The notes beneath the pieces are model-generated. The model was not told where the DNA came from and ran no database searches. It saw only the letters and a program-made list of their open reading frames with translations. From the NCBI GenBank assembly GCA_947587115.1, contig CANPXY010000053.1, forward strand, positions 1-8,254: a stretch of 8,254 nucleotides of DNA, read 5' to 3'. Positions within the stretch are counted from its first letter, which is position 1, and each line of letters starts with the position of its first letter. The DNA is from an uncultured Bacilli bacterium. GTDB lineage: Bacteria; Bacillota_I; Bacilli_A; RF39; UBA660. This document shows, piece after piece, positions 1 to 6,295 of the stretch. The position numbers were made by a program, and so were the translations under genes.

Positions 1-75
1 ATTAATTCTATAACTTGTATTTTCTCTTATTTTTTTCCAACATTTACTTTACTTCATCGACTTTGTCAACAGTCT

Positions 76-98
76 GAAAAGAGTTATTCACTCTTTTC
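76..98 (-). terminator. Hairpin spanning the valS stop codon, possible weak terminator
   Basis: A perfect 8-bp inverted repeat (GAAAAGAG and CTCTTTTC on the minus strand) with a 7-nt loop encloses the valS stop codon. The 3' arm carries four T's, but no longer U tract follows, so termination by this hairpin alone would be inefficient. The rest of the left edge (1-75) has no open frame on the minus strand and no other feature I can support. Confidence 0.35.
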
Positions 99-2624
99 TA
101 ATAAAGTTAATTTTTCCTGTTCCTCTTTTAACTTGACCCGATCCATTTCAACGATGTTTTTTGGAGCTTTTTGGACATAGTTTTCATTTTGTAAAAGTTG
201 TTCGCGACGCGCAATGGATTTTTTCAAAGCTTGGATCGTCTCTTGTAATTTAGCCTCTTGGCCCGCATTAGAAGCAACATAGTAGGTAATGCTAAGGTTA
301 TTAGATTCGTAATGGCAGGCATTCCCTTCCTTGAGCGGTTCTAAAACACGTTGCTCTTCTTTGATCTTAAGTTGAGAAATATAGATAGGTAGTAAATCTT
401 CGGTAGTAGAAAGCAACACTCGATCTTCTTTGGTAACTTTGTTGGTTGCTTTTAAATTACGAATCGATACAATATCTTCTAAAACCTTATCGAATTTGGT
501 CATCTCTTCAAGAAATAGTTCTTTTGGATTGACTTTAGGATAAGAACTGATCATGATAGAAATTTCATCTTTGATTGGCAACTTCTGATAGATTTCTTCT
601 GTTACATAAGGCATGAATGGGTGAAGCATTTTGAGAATGATCGTCAGTGTATCAAGTAGGACACTTTTTGTCGTGTTCGTCAAAGATGCTTTCGTAAGTT
701 CGATGTACCAATCACAAAAATCTTCCCAGATAAATTTGTAAAGTAAGTTTCCAACGTTATGGAATTCGTACTTTTCCATGTTATGACGTACTTCTTTGAT
801 CACTTGATTGCGTTTCGTCAACATCCATTTGTCGGCGAAAGATAAATTGGTTATTTCATAATCTTCTTTTGTAAATCCCTCTAAATTCATAAGAACAAAA
901 CGAGCGGCATTCCAAAGTTTATTGATAAAATTCCAACTGGATTTGACTTTTTCTTCATCGTAACGTAAATCCATTCCTGGAGCGGAATTGGTCGTCAAGA
1001 AAAATCTTAGAGCATCGGCTCCATAAGTATCGATCACATCCATTGGATCGATTCCATTTCCTAGTGATTTGCTCATCTTACGGCCTTCTTTATCACGAAT
1101 TAAACCGTGGATGAGACAATCTTTAAATGGTCGTTTTCCCGTAAACTCTAATCCTTGGAAAGTCATACGATTAACCCAGAATGGAATGATGTCATAGCCA
1201 GTTACTAATAAATCATTTGGATAATATCTTTTTAAATCGGCGGTATCATTTGGCCAGCCGAGCGTACTAAAAGGCCAAAGTGCACTTGAAAACCAAGTAT
1301 CCAAGACATCACAATCTTGTACCCACCCTTCCCCTTCAGGGGCGGTCAATCCAACATAAACTTCTTCTCCTCTATACCAAGCAGGGATTCGATGTCCCCA
1401 CCATAGTTGACGAGAGATACACCAATCATAAGTAATTTCCATCCAATGATTCATGATCTTTTCAAAACGACTTGGTATAAAATTGACTTTCGTCGCTTTT
1501 TGTTTTTGATTCTCTAATACTTGATCAGCAAGAGGACGCATCTTGACAAACCATTGTTTAGAAAGATAAGGTTCGACCATGACATTTGTTCTCTCCGAGT
1601 GGCCAACAGAATGGACCATCGGCTCAATCTTGATCAAAAGATCTTGTTCTTTTAAATCTTTGATGAGTTGTTCCCGACAAGCGAAGCGATCCATCCCTTC
1701 ATATCTACCAGCTTCATGATTCATCGTACCATCAGGATTCATGACAATTATGCGTTCCAAATTGTGGCGTTGTCCTACTTCAAAGTCGTTTGGATCATGG
1801 GCAGGAGTGATTTTAACAACTCCGGTTCCAAATTCAGGGTCCGCATGTTGATCAGCAACGATTGGGATTGGTCTACCGACGATAGGTAAAATGACGTTTT
1901 TGCCAATGAAAGATTTGTAACGTTCATCTTCTGGATTAACAGCAACTGCCGTATCTCCGAACAATGTCTCAGGTCGAGTGGTCGCAATTTCTAGATAGGT
2001 ATCACTATTTTCAATAAAATATTTAAGATAATAAAATGCTCCTTCGACATCTTTATAGATGACTTCTTCGTTTGATAGAGCAGTCATCGCCTCGGGATCC
2101 CAATTAATAATTCTTTCCCCACGATAGATTAAACCTTTGTTGTATAGATCGACAAACACTTTCGTTACCGCTTGCGACAAACCTTCATCCATCGTAAATC
2201 GTTCTTTGGTGTAGTCTAAACTAAGTCCCAACTTAGCCCATTGTTCATGAATGTTCTTCGCATATTCTGTTTTCCAACGCCAAGCATGTGTGAGCCATTC
2301 ATCACGATCCATCTGTCTTGGATTATACCCCATACTTTTTAATTGTTTATCGACTTTTGCCTGAGTAGCAATTCCCGCATGATCCATTCCAGGTAACCAC
2401 AAAGCATCATATCCATCCATGCGTTTATAACGAATGATAATATCTTGTAAAGTGGTATTCCAGGCATGTCCCAAATGAAGCTTTCCTGTGACATTTGGGG
2501 GTGGAATTACTATACAATAAGGTTTTTTCGATTGATCTTTTCCGGATTCAAATAGATGTTGACTCAACCAAAAATCATATTTTCCTTGTTCTACGGATGC
2601 AGCATCATATTTTTTATCTAACAT
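84..2624 (-). CDS. valS: Valine-tRNA ligase (ValRS)
   Basis: Cytoplasmic class Ia aminoacyl-tRNA synthetase that joins valine to tRNA-Val using ATP. The 846-residue product is slightly shorter than many bacterial ValRS (about 880) but has all parts. The HIGH-type motif HLGH is at 50-53 after PPPNVTGK. The CP1 editing domain shows TTRPET (215-220) and GTGVVKITPAHDPNDF (266-281), the latter typical of ValRS editing of mischarged threonine. DVLDTWFSS is at 439-447 and KMSKS at 516-520, followed by an anticodon-binding helical domain and a C-terminal coiled-coil arm (about 787-846). The frame is open 34 codons further upstream, but that stretch lies inside the preceding gene. The ATG at 2624 has AGAGG seven bases ahead and gives the normal N terminus MLDKKYD. 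It overlaps the 3' end of the upstream phospholipase-like gene by 7 bp and is cotranscribed with it under the T-box leader. Confidence 0.98.
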   Translation of the reverse strand: MLDKKYDAASVEQGKYDFWLSQHLFESGKDQSKKPYCIVIPPPNVTGKLHLGHAWNTTLQDIIIRYKRMDGYDALWLPGMDHAGIATQAKVDKQLKSMGYNPRQMDRDEWLTHAWRWKTEYAKNIHEQWAKLGLSLDYTKERFTMDEGLSQAVTKVFVDLYNKGLIYRGERIINWDPEAMTALSNEEVIYKDVEGAFYYLKYFIENSDTYLEIATTRPETLFGDTAVAVNPEDERYKSFIGKNVILPIVGRPIPIVADQHADPEFGTGVVKITPAHDPNDFEVGQRHNLERIIVMNPDGTMNHEAGRYEGMDRFACREQLIKDLKEQDLLIKIEPMVHSVGHSERTNVMVEPYLSKQWFVKMRPLADQVLENQKQKATKVNFIPSRFEKIMNHWMEITYDWCISRQLWWGHRIPAWYRGEEVYVGLTAPEGEGWVQDCDVLDTWFSSALWPFSTLGWPNDTADLKRYYPNDLLVTGYDIIPFWVNRMTFQGLEFTGKRPFKDCLIHGLIRDKEGRKMSKSLGNGIDPMDVIDTYGADALRFFLTTNSAPGMDLRYDEEKVKSSWNFINKLWNAARFVLMNLEGFTKEDYEITNLSFADKWMLTKRNQVIKEVRHNMEKYEFHNVGNLLYKFIWEDFCDWYIELTKASLTNTTKSVLLDTLTIILKMLHPFMPYVTEEIYQKLPIKDEISIMISSYPKVNPKELFLEEMTKFDKVLEDIVSIRNLKATNKVTKEDRVLLSTTEDLLPIYISQLKIKEEQRVLEPLKEGNACHYESNNLSITYYVASNAGQEAKLQETIQALKKSIARREQLLQNENYVQKAPKNIVEMDRVKLKEEQEKLTLLEKSE

Positions 2625-3349
2625 ATTGATTCCTCTTTTCTTTTTATTTTTTCTTTTGTTGGTTTGTGGTGGACGATATTGTCGTCTTCCAACTGATTTA
2701 AAGTATTTTCTAAATGCACAAGGCATCTTTCAAAGAGACCGTCCAGTTCTTCTTCGGTAAACATCTTTAGATCTTCAACAGGACAGGTGACATTGGTAAT
2801 GATTCCGTTGACACGGTCGACGATCAGTTTTAAGTCTTCTTTCGATAAAGTATATACTAAATCTTGGGCTAGATGGACCGTTCCACTGGTCAAGTGAATT
2901 GGACTTCCTAGTTTCTTGGCTCTTACTAATTGATTTCCATAATTACGAAAATCTTCTTGTTTCACTAGCCAAGGAGTACAAGTTTCATCGAGACGTTGAT
3001 CTTTCATAATGGCCGCTTGATGATTTCCAATATTTACATAATGAAATCGTTCGGTGTATTGATTGAAAAAATTATCGGTAAGCAAATGCATCATCGATCC
3101 CAAAATCAACGGATTATCAAGATGTCTACGGTAACATTCCTGAAACTTTACAATGTCATTTTGGGGCGGACTATCCGGACCCATAAAATTGTAGTGCGTA
3201 ATATGATGTGGAATCGATTGCGACAATCCTTTTACCATTCGGCCATTGGTCGCATCCGGTAAAATATTTCCTAAAACAAAATCATCAGACAAATTGAATT
3301 TTTTACTCATCTTTTTCGCTAGCGCGATATGAATTGCCCATAACGGCAT
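2618..3349 (-). CDS. Zinc-dependent phospholipase C-like protein
   Basis: A 243-residue protein resembling the zinc-dependent phospholipase C / S1-P1 nuclease-like superfamily (Zn_dep_PLC type), seen in many Firmicutes as small cytoplasmic proteins of unknown substrate. Candidate metal ligands are H7 (in MPLWAIH), D32 (GNILPD), H48/H49/H52 (PHHITH), H88 and D92 (GSMMHLLTD), spaced as in that fold. There is no signal peptide or membrane segment, unlike secreted PLC toxins, so an exported lipase role is unlikely. The C terminus is basic (KEKIKRK). I chose the ATG at 3349, which has AGGAGG nine bases ahead; the frame also opens at a TTG at 3373, but that lies in the terminator U tract of the T-box. 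It is the first gene after the T-box and overlaps valS by 7 bp, so it should be induced with valS. Family assignment is by motif pattern; activity is unproven. Confidence 0.75.
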   Translation of the reverse strand: MPLWAIHIALAKKMSKKFNLSDDFVLGNILPDATNGRMVKGLSQSIPHHITHYNFMGPDSPPQNDIVKFQECYRRHLDNPLILGSMMHLLTDNFFNQYTERFHYVNIGNHQAAIMKDQRLDETCTPWLVKQEDFRNYGNQLVRAKKLGSPIHLTSGTVHLAQDLVYTLSKEDLKLIVDRVNGIITNVTCPVEDLKMFTEEELDGLFERCLVHLENTLNQLEDDNIVHHKPTKEKIKRKEESIC

Positions 3350-3360
3350 AAAGATCCCCC

Positions 3361-3588
3361 TCCTAAAAAACAAAAGACACCTCCTTCATAAGGACGTGTC
3401 TGCACGCGGTACCACCTTAGTTTATATTTTTAATATACACTCGATGTCTTAACGCGACTAACGGAACTTTCTATTTACTTAAAAGCTCAACTCCATTGCT
3501 ACCTTCTATTACTTCTCTATTCATTCGCACCAACCATGAATTCTCTTTAAAAGATCGGTAATATACTCCTCAACTTCTTCGTTTTTCT
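3361..3588 (-). promoter_or_regulatory. T-box riboswitch leader, valine type (GUA specifier)
   Basis: Untranslated leader sensing uncharged tRNA. The T-box core AAGGTGGTACCGCG is at 3418-3405; its UGGU bulge can pair with ACCA, fitting a tRNA with discriminator A such as tRNA-Val. Stem I is visible: AGTA (3567-3564) faces GAA (3506-3504) as the specifier-loop S-turn motif, TATTAC (3563-3558) pairs with GTAATA (3512-3507), and the apical hairpin ATTCAT/ATGAAT (3541-3536 with 3524-3519) closes a GGTTGGTGCGA loop, close to the conserved distal loop. One base after GAA comes GTA (3502-3500), a Val codon, followed by a purine. CCGTTA...GTTAAGA (3463-3449) resembles the usual stem III region. The antiterminator (AAGG with CCTT, CGTG with CACG) excludes the terminator. 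The specifier call rests on position and agrees with the downstream valS. Confidence 0.93.
3365..3401 (-). terminator. T-box regulated intrinsic terminator
   Basis: AGACAC and TCCTT pair with AAGGA and GTGTCT around an ATG loop, with a single G-G mismatch in the stem, then TTTTGTTTTTT. The 5' arm contains the bases needed for the T-box antiterminator (CACGTCCTT), so the two structures are mutually exclusive. The U tract ends directly against the Shine-Dalgarno site (3364-3359) of the phospholipase-like gene. Confidence 0.9.
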
Positions 3589-3593
3589 AACTT

Positions 3594-3622
3594 ATTATAT
3601 AGTATAATTTTCATTTTGGCAA
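3594..3622 (-). promoter_or_regulatory. Promoter of the T-box/PLC-like/valS operon
   Basis: TTGCCA (3622-3617) and a perfect TATAAT (3599-3594) are separated by exactly 17 bases, a strong housekeeping sigma-A pattern. Transcription should begin near 3588-3586, just ahead of the T-box stem I. The -35 box lies 7 bases past the stop codon of the pilin-like gene, with no obvious terminator between them, so some read-through from that gene into the leader is possible; the T-box terminator would then also stop it. Confidence 0.85.
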
Positions 3623-3628
3623 GAACAT

Positions 3629-4684
3629 TTAGTCGATGAGATAAGGATGTTCTTTGCTACCATTCCCGCCGATCAAGCGCACTTCTGATTTTATGGTTAG
3701 TACCGGCCGTACTCCTAAAAGGGCAGTCGTTGTAGATCCTTCTGCTGGATCTAAGACATTCCGCTCTGCGAAAAGGCCGGAAGCGCTTTTCAACATCCAA
3801 TAATTTTCTCCAATATTGAGATAGCTTTCTTCTTTGCCTATCAAATCATATGGCGAGTGCGTACTTCCTTCTATAGGGTTTTGAATAGTTTTCTTCAATA
3901 GGCCCACGTAGTCTTTCCCATACTGTGTACAGTACGATGATTGATCATATAGACAAGTCTGTTCTAACAAGTTGGTCTTACTTTCTTTTAGAAGATTATA
4001 AAAATTTTGAAGTTCCGTGCGAATGCTACTTCCCTGCCAGGTATCGGTCGTACCAAAGGCACTTTTACTAAGGCTTCCGTCCAAGATCATGTAGACGACT
4101 CCTGTCGATTGATTTCTGCCATACACACGAAATTGTTGATCGCTATAGGAAAGGTAATTGGCTTCGCATTTGCCCGCTAAATATTGGTAAGGAGCGGCAT
4201 CTTGGATGCTGCAGTTTTCACCAAGAAAACTGGGATCGAACAGTTTATCATAGACATAGTTAAAATTGGTTTGAACCGTATGGGTGCAAGATTCTGCTGG
4301 AGCACTGTTTTGATAGACCGTTTTTCCACCTTTCGTACAAGTCACATAGGCTTTGAATTGTTCTTGATCTTGATTTTTATGCACTCTGACAACTCCTGTA
4401 CAACTGGTATTTTCTTCTTGAATCTCTTTTAAGAGCAAAGAATCTAACAGTTGTTGATACGTAATTTCAAGGCATCCGGTCCATGAAGAGCCGGCAAGGT
4501 CGATCTCGTGTTGATCATAGTATAATTTGGCAGCTTCTAAGACTGCACGTTCATGGTAAACATACTTCTTGTTTTCGTTTCGTTGTTGAATATTATTAAC
4601 CAGTGGAAACACCATGATCAAGATCAAAGCCATGATGGCCAAAACTACGAGCATTTCTACTAAAGTAAAACCATTCTTCTTCAT
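3629..4684 (-). CDS. Type IV pilin-like (prepilin N-terminal methylation) protein with a large Cys-rich domain
   Basis: 351-residue protein with a textbook class III signal: MKKNG|FTLVEML followed by a hydrophobic helix to about residue 27. A prepilin peptidase would cut after G5 and methylate F6; E10 is the conserved Glu at mature position 5. After the helix comes a large predicted extracellular region with eight cysteines (71, 95, 116, 133, 158, 173, 244, 252), an even number that could form disulfides. The C terminus, GVRPVL (324-329) then GGNGSKEHPYLID (339-351), matches a tail pattern I associate with large pilin-like surface proteins of gut Firmicutes. It is much longer than minor pseudopilins of competence systems (about 100-150 residues). 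No assembly ATPase, platform protein or prepilin peptidase is in the window, so those must be encoded elsewhere. Start at ATG 4684 has GGTGA four to five bases upstream. It has its own promoter and is probably monocistronic. Confidence 0.85.
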   Translation of the reverse strand: MKKNGFTLVEMLVVLAIMALILIMVFPLVNNIQQRNENKKYVYHERAVLEAAKLYYDQHEIDLAGSSWTGCLEITYQQLLDSLLLKEIQEENTSCTGVVRVHKNQDQEQFKAYVTCTKGGKTVYQNSAPAESCTHTVQTNFNYVYDKLFDPSFLGENCSIQDAAPYQYLAGKCEANYLSYSDQQFRVYGRNQSTGVVYMILDGSLSKSAFGTTDTWQGSSIRTELQNFYNLLKESKTNLLEQTCLYDQSSYCTQYGKDYVGLLKKTIQNPIEGSTHSPYDLIGKEESYLNIGENYWMLKSASGLFAERNVLDPAEGSTTTALLGVRPVLTIKSEVRLIGGNGSKEHPYLID

Positions 4685-4706
4685 AAACTCACCCTATCTT
4701 ACATTC

Positions 4707-4715
4707 AGTATATCA
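4707..4715 (-). promoter_or_regulatory. Extended -10 promoter of the pilin-like gene
   Basis: TGA followed by TATACT gives an extended -10 element (TGnTATAmT). The -35 position falls in the T tract of the upstream terminator and has no good match, which is tolerable for extended -10 promoters. The -10 box ends 22 bases before the ATG, leaving a short leader with the ribosome site. Confidence 0.6.
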
Positions 4716-4726
4716 TTTTTTGAAAG

Positions 4727-4751
4727 AAAAAAAAAGCATATTCCTATGCTT
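4727..4751 (-). terminator. Intrinsic terminator of the deacetylase gene
   Basis: AGCATA and TATGCT form a perfect stem around a GGAA tetraloop, directly followed by nine T's. The 5' arm contains the TAG stop codon of the deacetylase gene (4746-4744), so the last codons double as the terminator stem. Confidence 0.88.
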
Positions 4752-5985
4752 CATAAGTGATGACTTTTTTATCCGTCTCTTTAATATCGTCCTTCTTTTT
4801 TGAAGTAGTGACAATCGTTTGTGGATCGCCATCAGAAATATAGCGATTTTTCTCTAATAGACGGAAACTCATCGTAATATCAAATTCTTCCCCTTCATGA
4901 TCGTAGGCCCGAATTCTTTTGATAAACAGTGGATTAAAATCAATATCATAAGGAGATACTTCGGCTTCCCAACCGACTCTCAAAGCTCCTTTGGTCTCAT
5001 ACTGTCTACCATTATAATTACTGTTTTGAATCGCTTCATAATTTTCATGCGTAAGCTTATAAGGTGAGCCGTATGGTAGAGCGATAATAGGAACATAGCG
5101 ACCGGGAATAATCTTCTCTAAAATTTCGTAGACGCCCCCTACTTCTTCGTGACTCTCTTCAAGAGAAATCTTAGTAAAATCTGGATGGGTCATCGTATGA
5201 TTGCCAACATCATAACCATTTTCAACTAACCATTTTAATATTTCTTCATTATATTCTTTTTGTTGAAATAACTCTTTATTGACAAAGAATGTCGCTGTGA
5301 CATTAAAGTCTGGATATTTGGCTTTAAATTCTTCTAAAATTCCGACTGCACAATTCGGATCGATCTTAAGTTTTCCGTTTTCTTTCCCTAGAACTTTAAA
5401 ATTGTCCTCTCTTCCATCATCAAATGTCAAAACGATGGGACTTTTTCCAAATTCGACATCGATATTGCCATCGATATAATCTTGAAGACGAATCATGCGA
5501 TAGCCATTTTCATAATAAAAATTAAGATCCCGTCTAAAACTCTCCGTCGTGCGATTATATCCATCTTTATCGACATTTCCTCCTGTGTACTTCGTATCTT
5601 GATCTTTCCCCTCGATGATCCCATGATACATCATGATTGGGACTTTGCCTAATTCATCTATGTTATTTTTTTGATATTCTTCGATCGGGATACTTCCTTT
5701 CGAAATGGTGACTACCAGTTGATCATGGGCCTTGATCACTTGATTTTCAGAAATACTCTGGGAAATCACGCGACCTTTTTCGATGGAAGAATCATACTGA
5801 TACTCGTATTTTACAGCAAGATGGTGTTGTTTACAGTAAGACTCCACCTCTTCTTTCGTGCTTGAAAGAAGACTTTCCATCTTTACTTCATTCTTATGAA
5901 AGGCAACCAACCATATTCCATATCCTAAAACCAACAATAACACCAATAAAAAAAATGCCCTCTTTTTTCTTAATTTCATATCCAT
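4744..5985 (-). CDS. Membrane-anchored PASTA domain plus polysaccharide deacetylase (NodB-type)
   Basis: 413-residue protein predicted to act outside the membrane on cell-wall or exopolysaccharide acetyl groups. A basic start and hydrophobic stretch at about 10-28 form a membrane anchor. Residues about 35-97 look like one PASTA repeat (EEVESYCKQHH, GRVISQS, LVVTISKG). The NodB region runs from VPIMMYHG (115-122): motif 1 TFDDG (187-191) gives the catalytic base D189 and metal ligand D190; ATFFV is at 231-235; motif 2 NHTMTHP gives metal ligands H263 and H267. Motif 3, normally R-x-P-Y-G, reads ALPYG (302-306), lacking the usual Arg, and I see no clear LxxH motif 5, so activity is likely but not certain. 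The last 35 residues are charged and low in complexity. The start is ATG 5985 or ATG 5979; the GGTAGGATGG upstream could serve either. It is probably transcribed alone and ends in a strong terminator. Confidence 0.88.
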   Translation of the reverse strand: MDMKLRKKRAFFLLVLLLVLGYGIWLVAFHKNEVKMESLLSSTKEEVESYCKQHHLAVKYEYQYDSSIEKGRVISQSISENQVIKAHDQLVVTISKGSIPIEEYQKNNIDELGKVPIMMYHGIIEGKDQDTKYTGGNVDKDGYNRTTESFRRDLNFYYENGYRMIRLQDYIDGNIDVEFGKSPIVLTFDDGREDNFKVLGKENGKLKIDPNCAVGILEEFKAKYPDFNVTATFFVNKELFQQKEYNEEILKWLVENGYDVGNHTMTHPDFTKISLEESHEEVGGVYEILEKIIPGRYVPIIALPYGSPYKLTHENYEAIQNSNYNGRQYETKGALRVGWEAEVSPYDIDFNPLFIKRIRAYDHEGEEFDITMSFRLLEKNRYISDGDPQTIVTTSKKKDDIKETDKKVITYEA

Positions 5986-6001
5986 CCTACCTTCTAGTAT
6001 T

Positions 6002-6010
6002 ATTGTACCA
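6002..6010 (-). promoter_or_regulatory. Extended -10 promoter of the deacetylase gene
   Basis: TGG plus TACAAT (6010-6002 read on the minus strand) forms an extended -10 box, 16 bases before the first possible ATG. The -35 position (TGTTAA after a 17-base spacer) is a weak match. This promoter lies in the 88-base divergent gap shared with the small plus-strand gene. Confidence 0.5.
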
Positions 6011-6047
6011 AAGGATTAAAAAAATTAACACAGAAAGTTTATTTTTT

Positions 6048-6073
6048 ACATAAAATGTTATAGGTGACGTACG
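6048..6073 (+). promoter_or_regulatory. Candidate promoter -10 and ribosome site of the small membrane-protein gene
   Basis: AGGTGA at 6062-6067 lies six bases before the GTG start and matches the 16S tail, the main support for this gene's start. Upstream, CATAAAAT begins near 6049. It resembles the mother-cell sporulation -10 boxes (sigma-E CATACAnT, sigma-K CATAnnnTA), and a CAC lies 17 bases ahead as expected for sigma-K. TAAAAT could equally be a poor sigma-A -10. The ribosome site is well supported; the sigma factor is speculation. Confidence 0.4.
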
Positions 6074-6295
6074 GTGTTTAAGAAAAAAAGCGGTCATGGA
6101 TTCTTTTGTCGATGTGAACTTTGTAAATTAAAAAGAAGACAAAGTCTAGCTTACTTGGTCTTCTTATTGGCGCTTATAGTCATTATCTTTTATCAGTCGT
6201 TTTTACTCATCTTTTTTCCAACTCGTTTGAATGCCTTAATTCTATTTTTTGAATTATGTTGTCTTCTGATGGGACTCTTCCGCATATTGTTTTGA
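6074..6295 (+). CDS. Small two-helix membrane protein with CxCxxC motif, unknown function
   Basis: 73-residue protein I do not recognise, the only plausible plus-strand gene here. Evidence that it is real: a GTG start with AGGTGA six bases ahead, location in a non-coding gap for most of its length, and a coherent sequence. A basic N-terminal segment carries H8 and C12-R-C14-E-L-C17, a CxCxxC cluster that could bind zinc or another metal. It is followed by KLKRR and two hydrophobic helices (about 24-48 and 53-73). The positive-inside rule suggests that the Cys cluster is cytoplasmic. The last 42 bases overlap the 3' end of the ysxE-like gene in antisense. There is no clear terminator after it. 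If its promoter is sporulation-type it may belong with its spoVID/ysxE neighbours, but this is a guess. Confidence 0.6.
   Translation: MFKKKSGHGFFCRCELCKLKRRQSLAYLVFLLALIVIIFYQSFLLIFFPTRLNALILFFELCCLLMGLFRILF

Noticed and set aside
41..69. TTGACA (69-64) as a -35 box of a promoter after valS
   Set aside because: The -35 is perfect but the -10 position at 17 bases reads TAAATG, a poor match, and no gene start is visible before the window edge.
1668..1987. Short open frames on both strands inside valS
   Set aside because: They are shadows of the strongly supported valS frame with no ribosome sites or recognisable protein features.
2625..2726. 34-codon upstream extension of valS (MPCAFRKYF...)
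   Set aside because: It lies inside the PLC-like gene in another frame, has no match to the ValRS N terminus, and the ATG at 2624 has a good ribosome site.
2996..3262. 88-codon plus-strand frame opposite the PLC-like gene
   Set aside because: Composition looks like an antisense shadow; there is no ribosome site and the opposite strand is clearly coding.
3350..3373. TTG start eight codons before the PLC-like ATG
   Set aside because: The TTG sits in the T-box terminator U tract and the Shine-Dalgarno site lies after it, so it cannot be the start.
4184..4432. 82-codon plus-strand frame opposite the pilin-like gene
   Set aside because: It is an antisense shadow with no ribosome site or recognisable features; the pilin-like frame explains the region.
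5279..6053. Three plus-strand frames opposite the deacetylase
   Set aside because: Each is antisense to a gene with clear domains; none has a convincing start.
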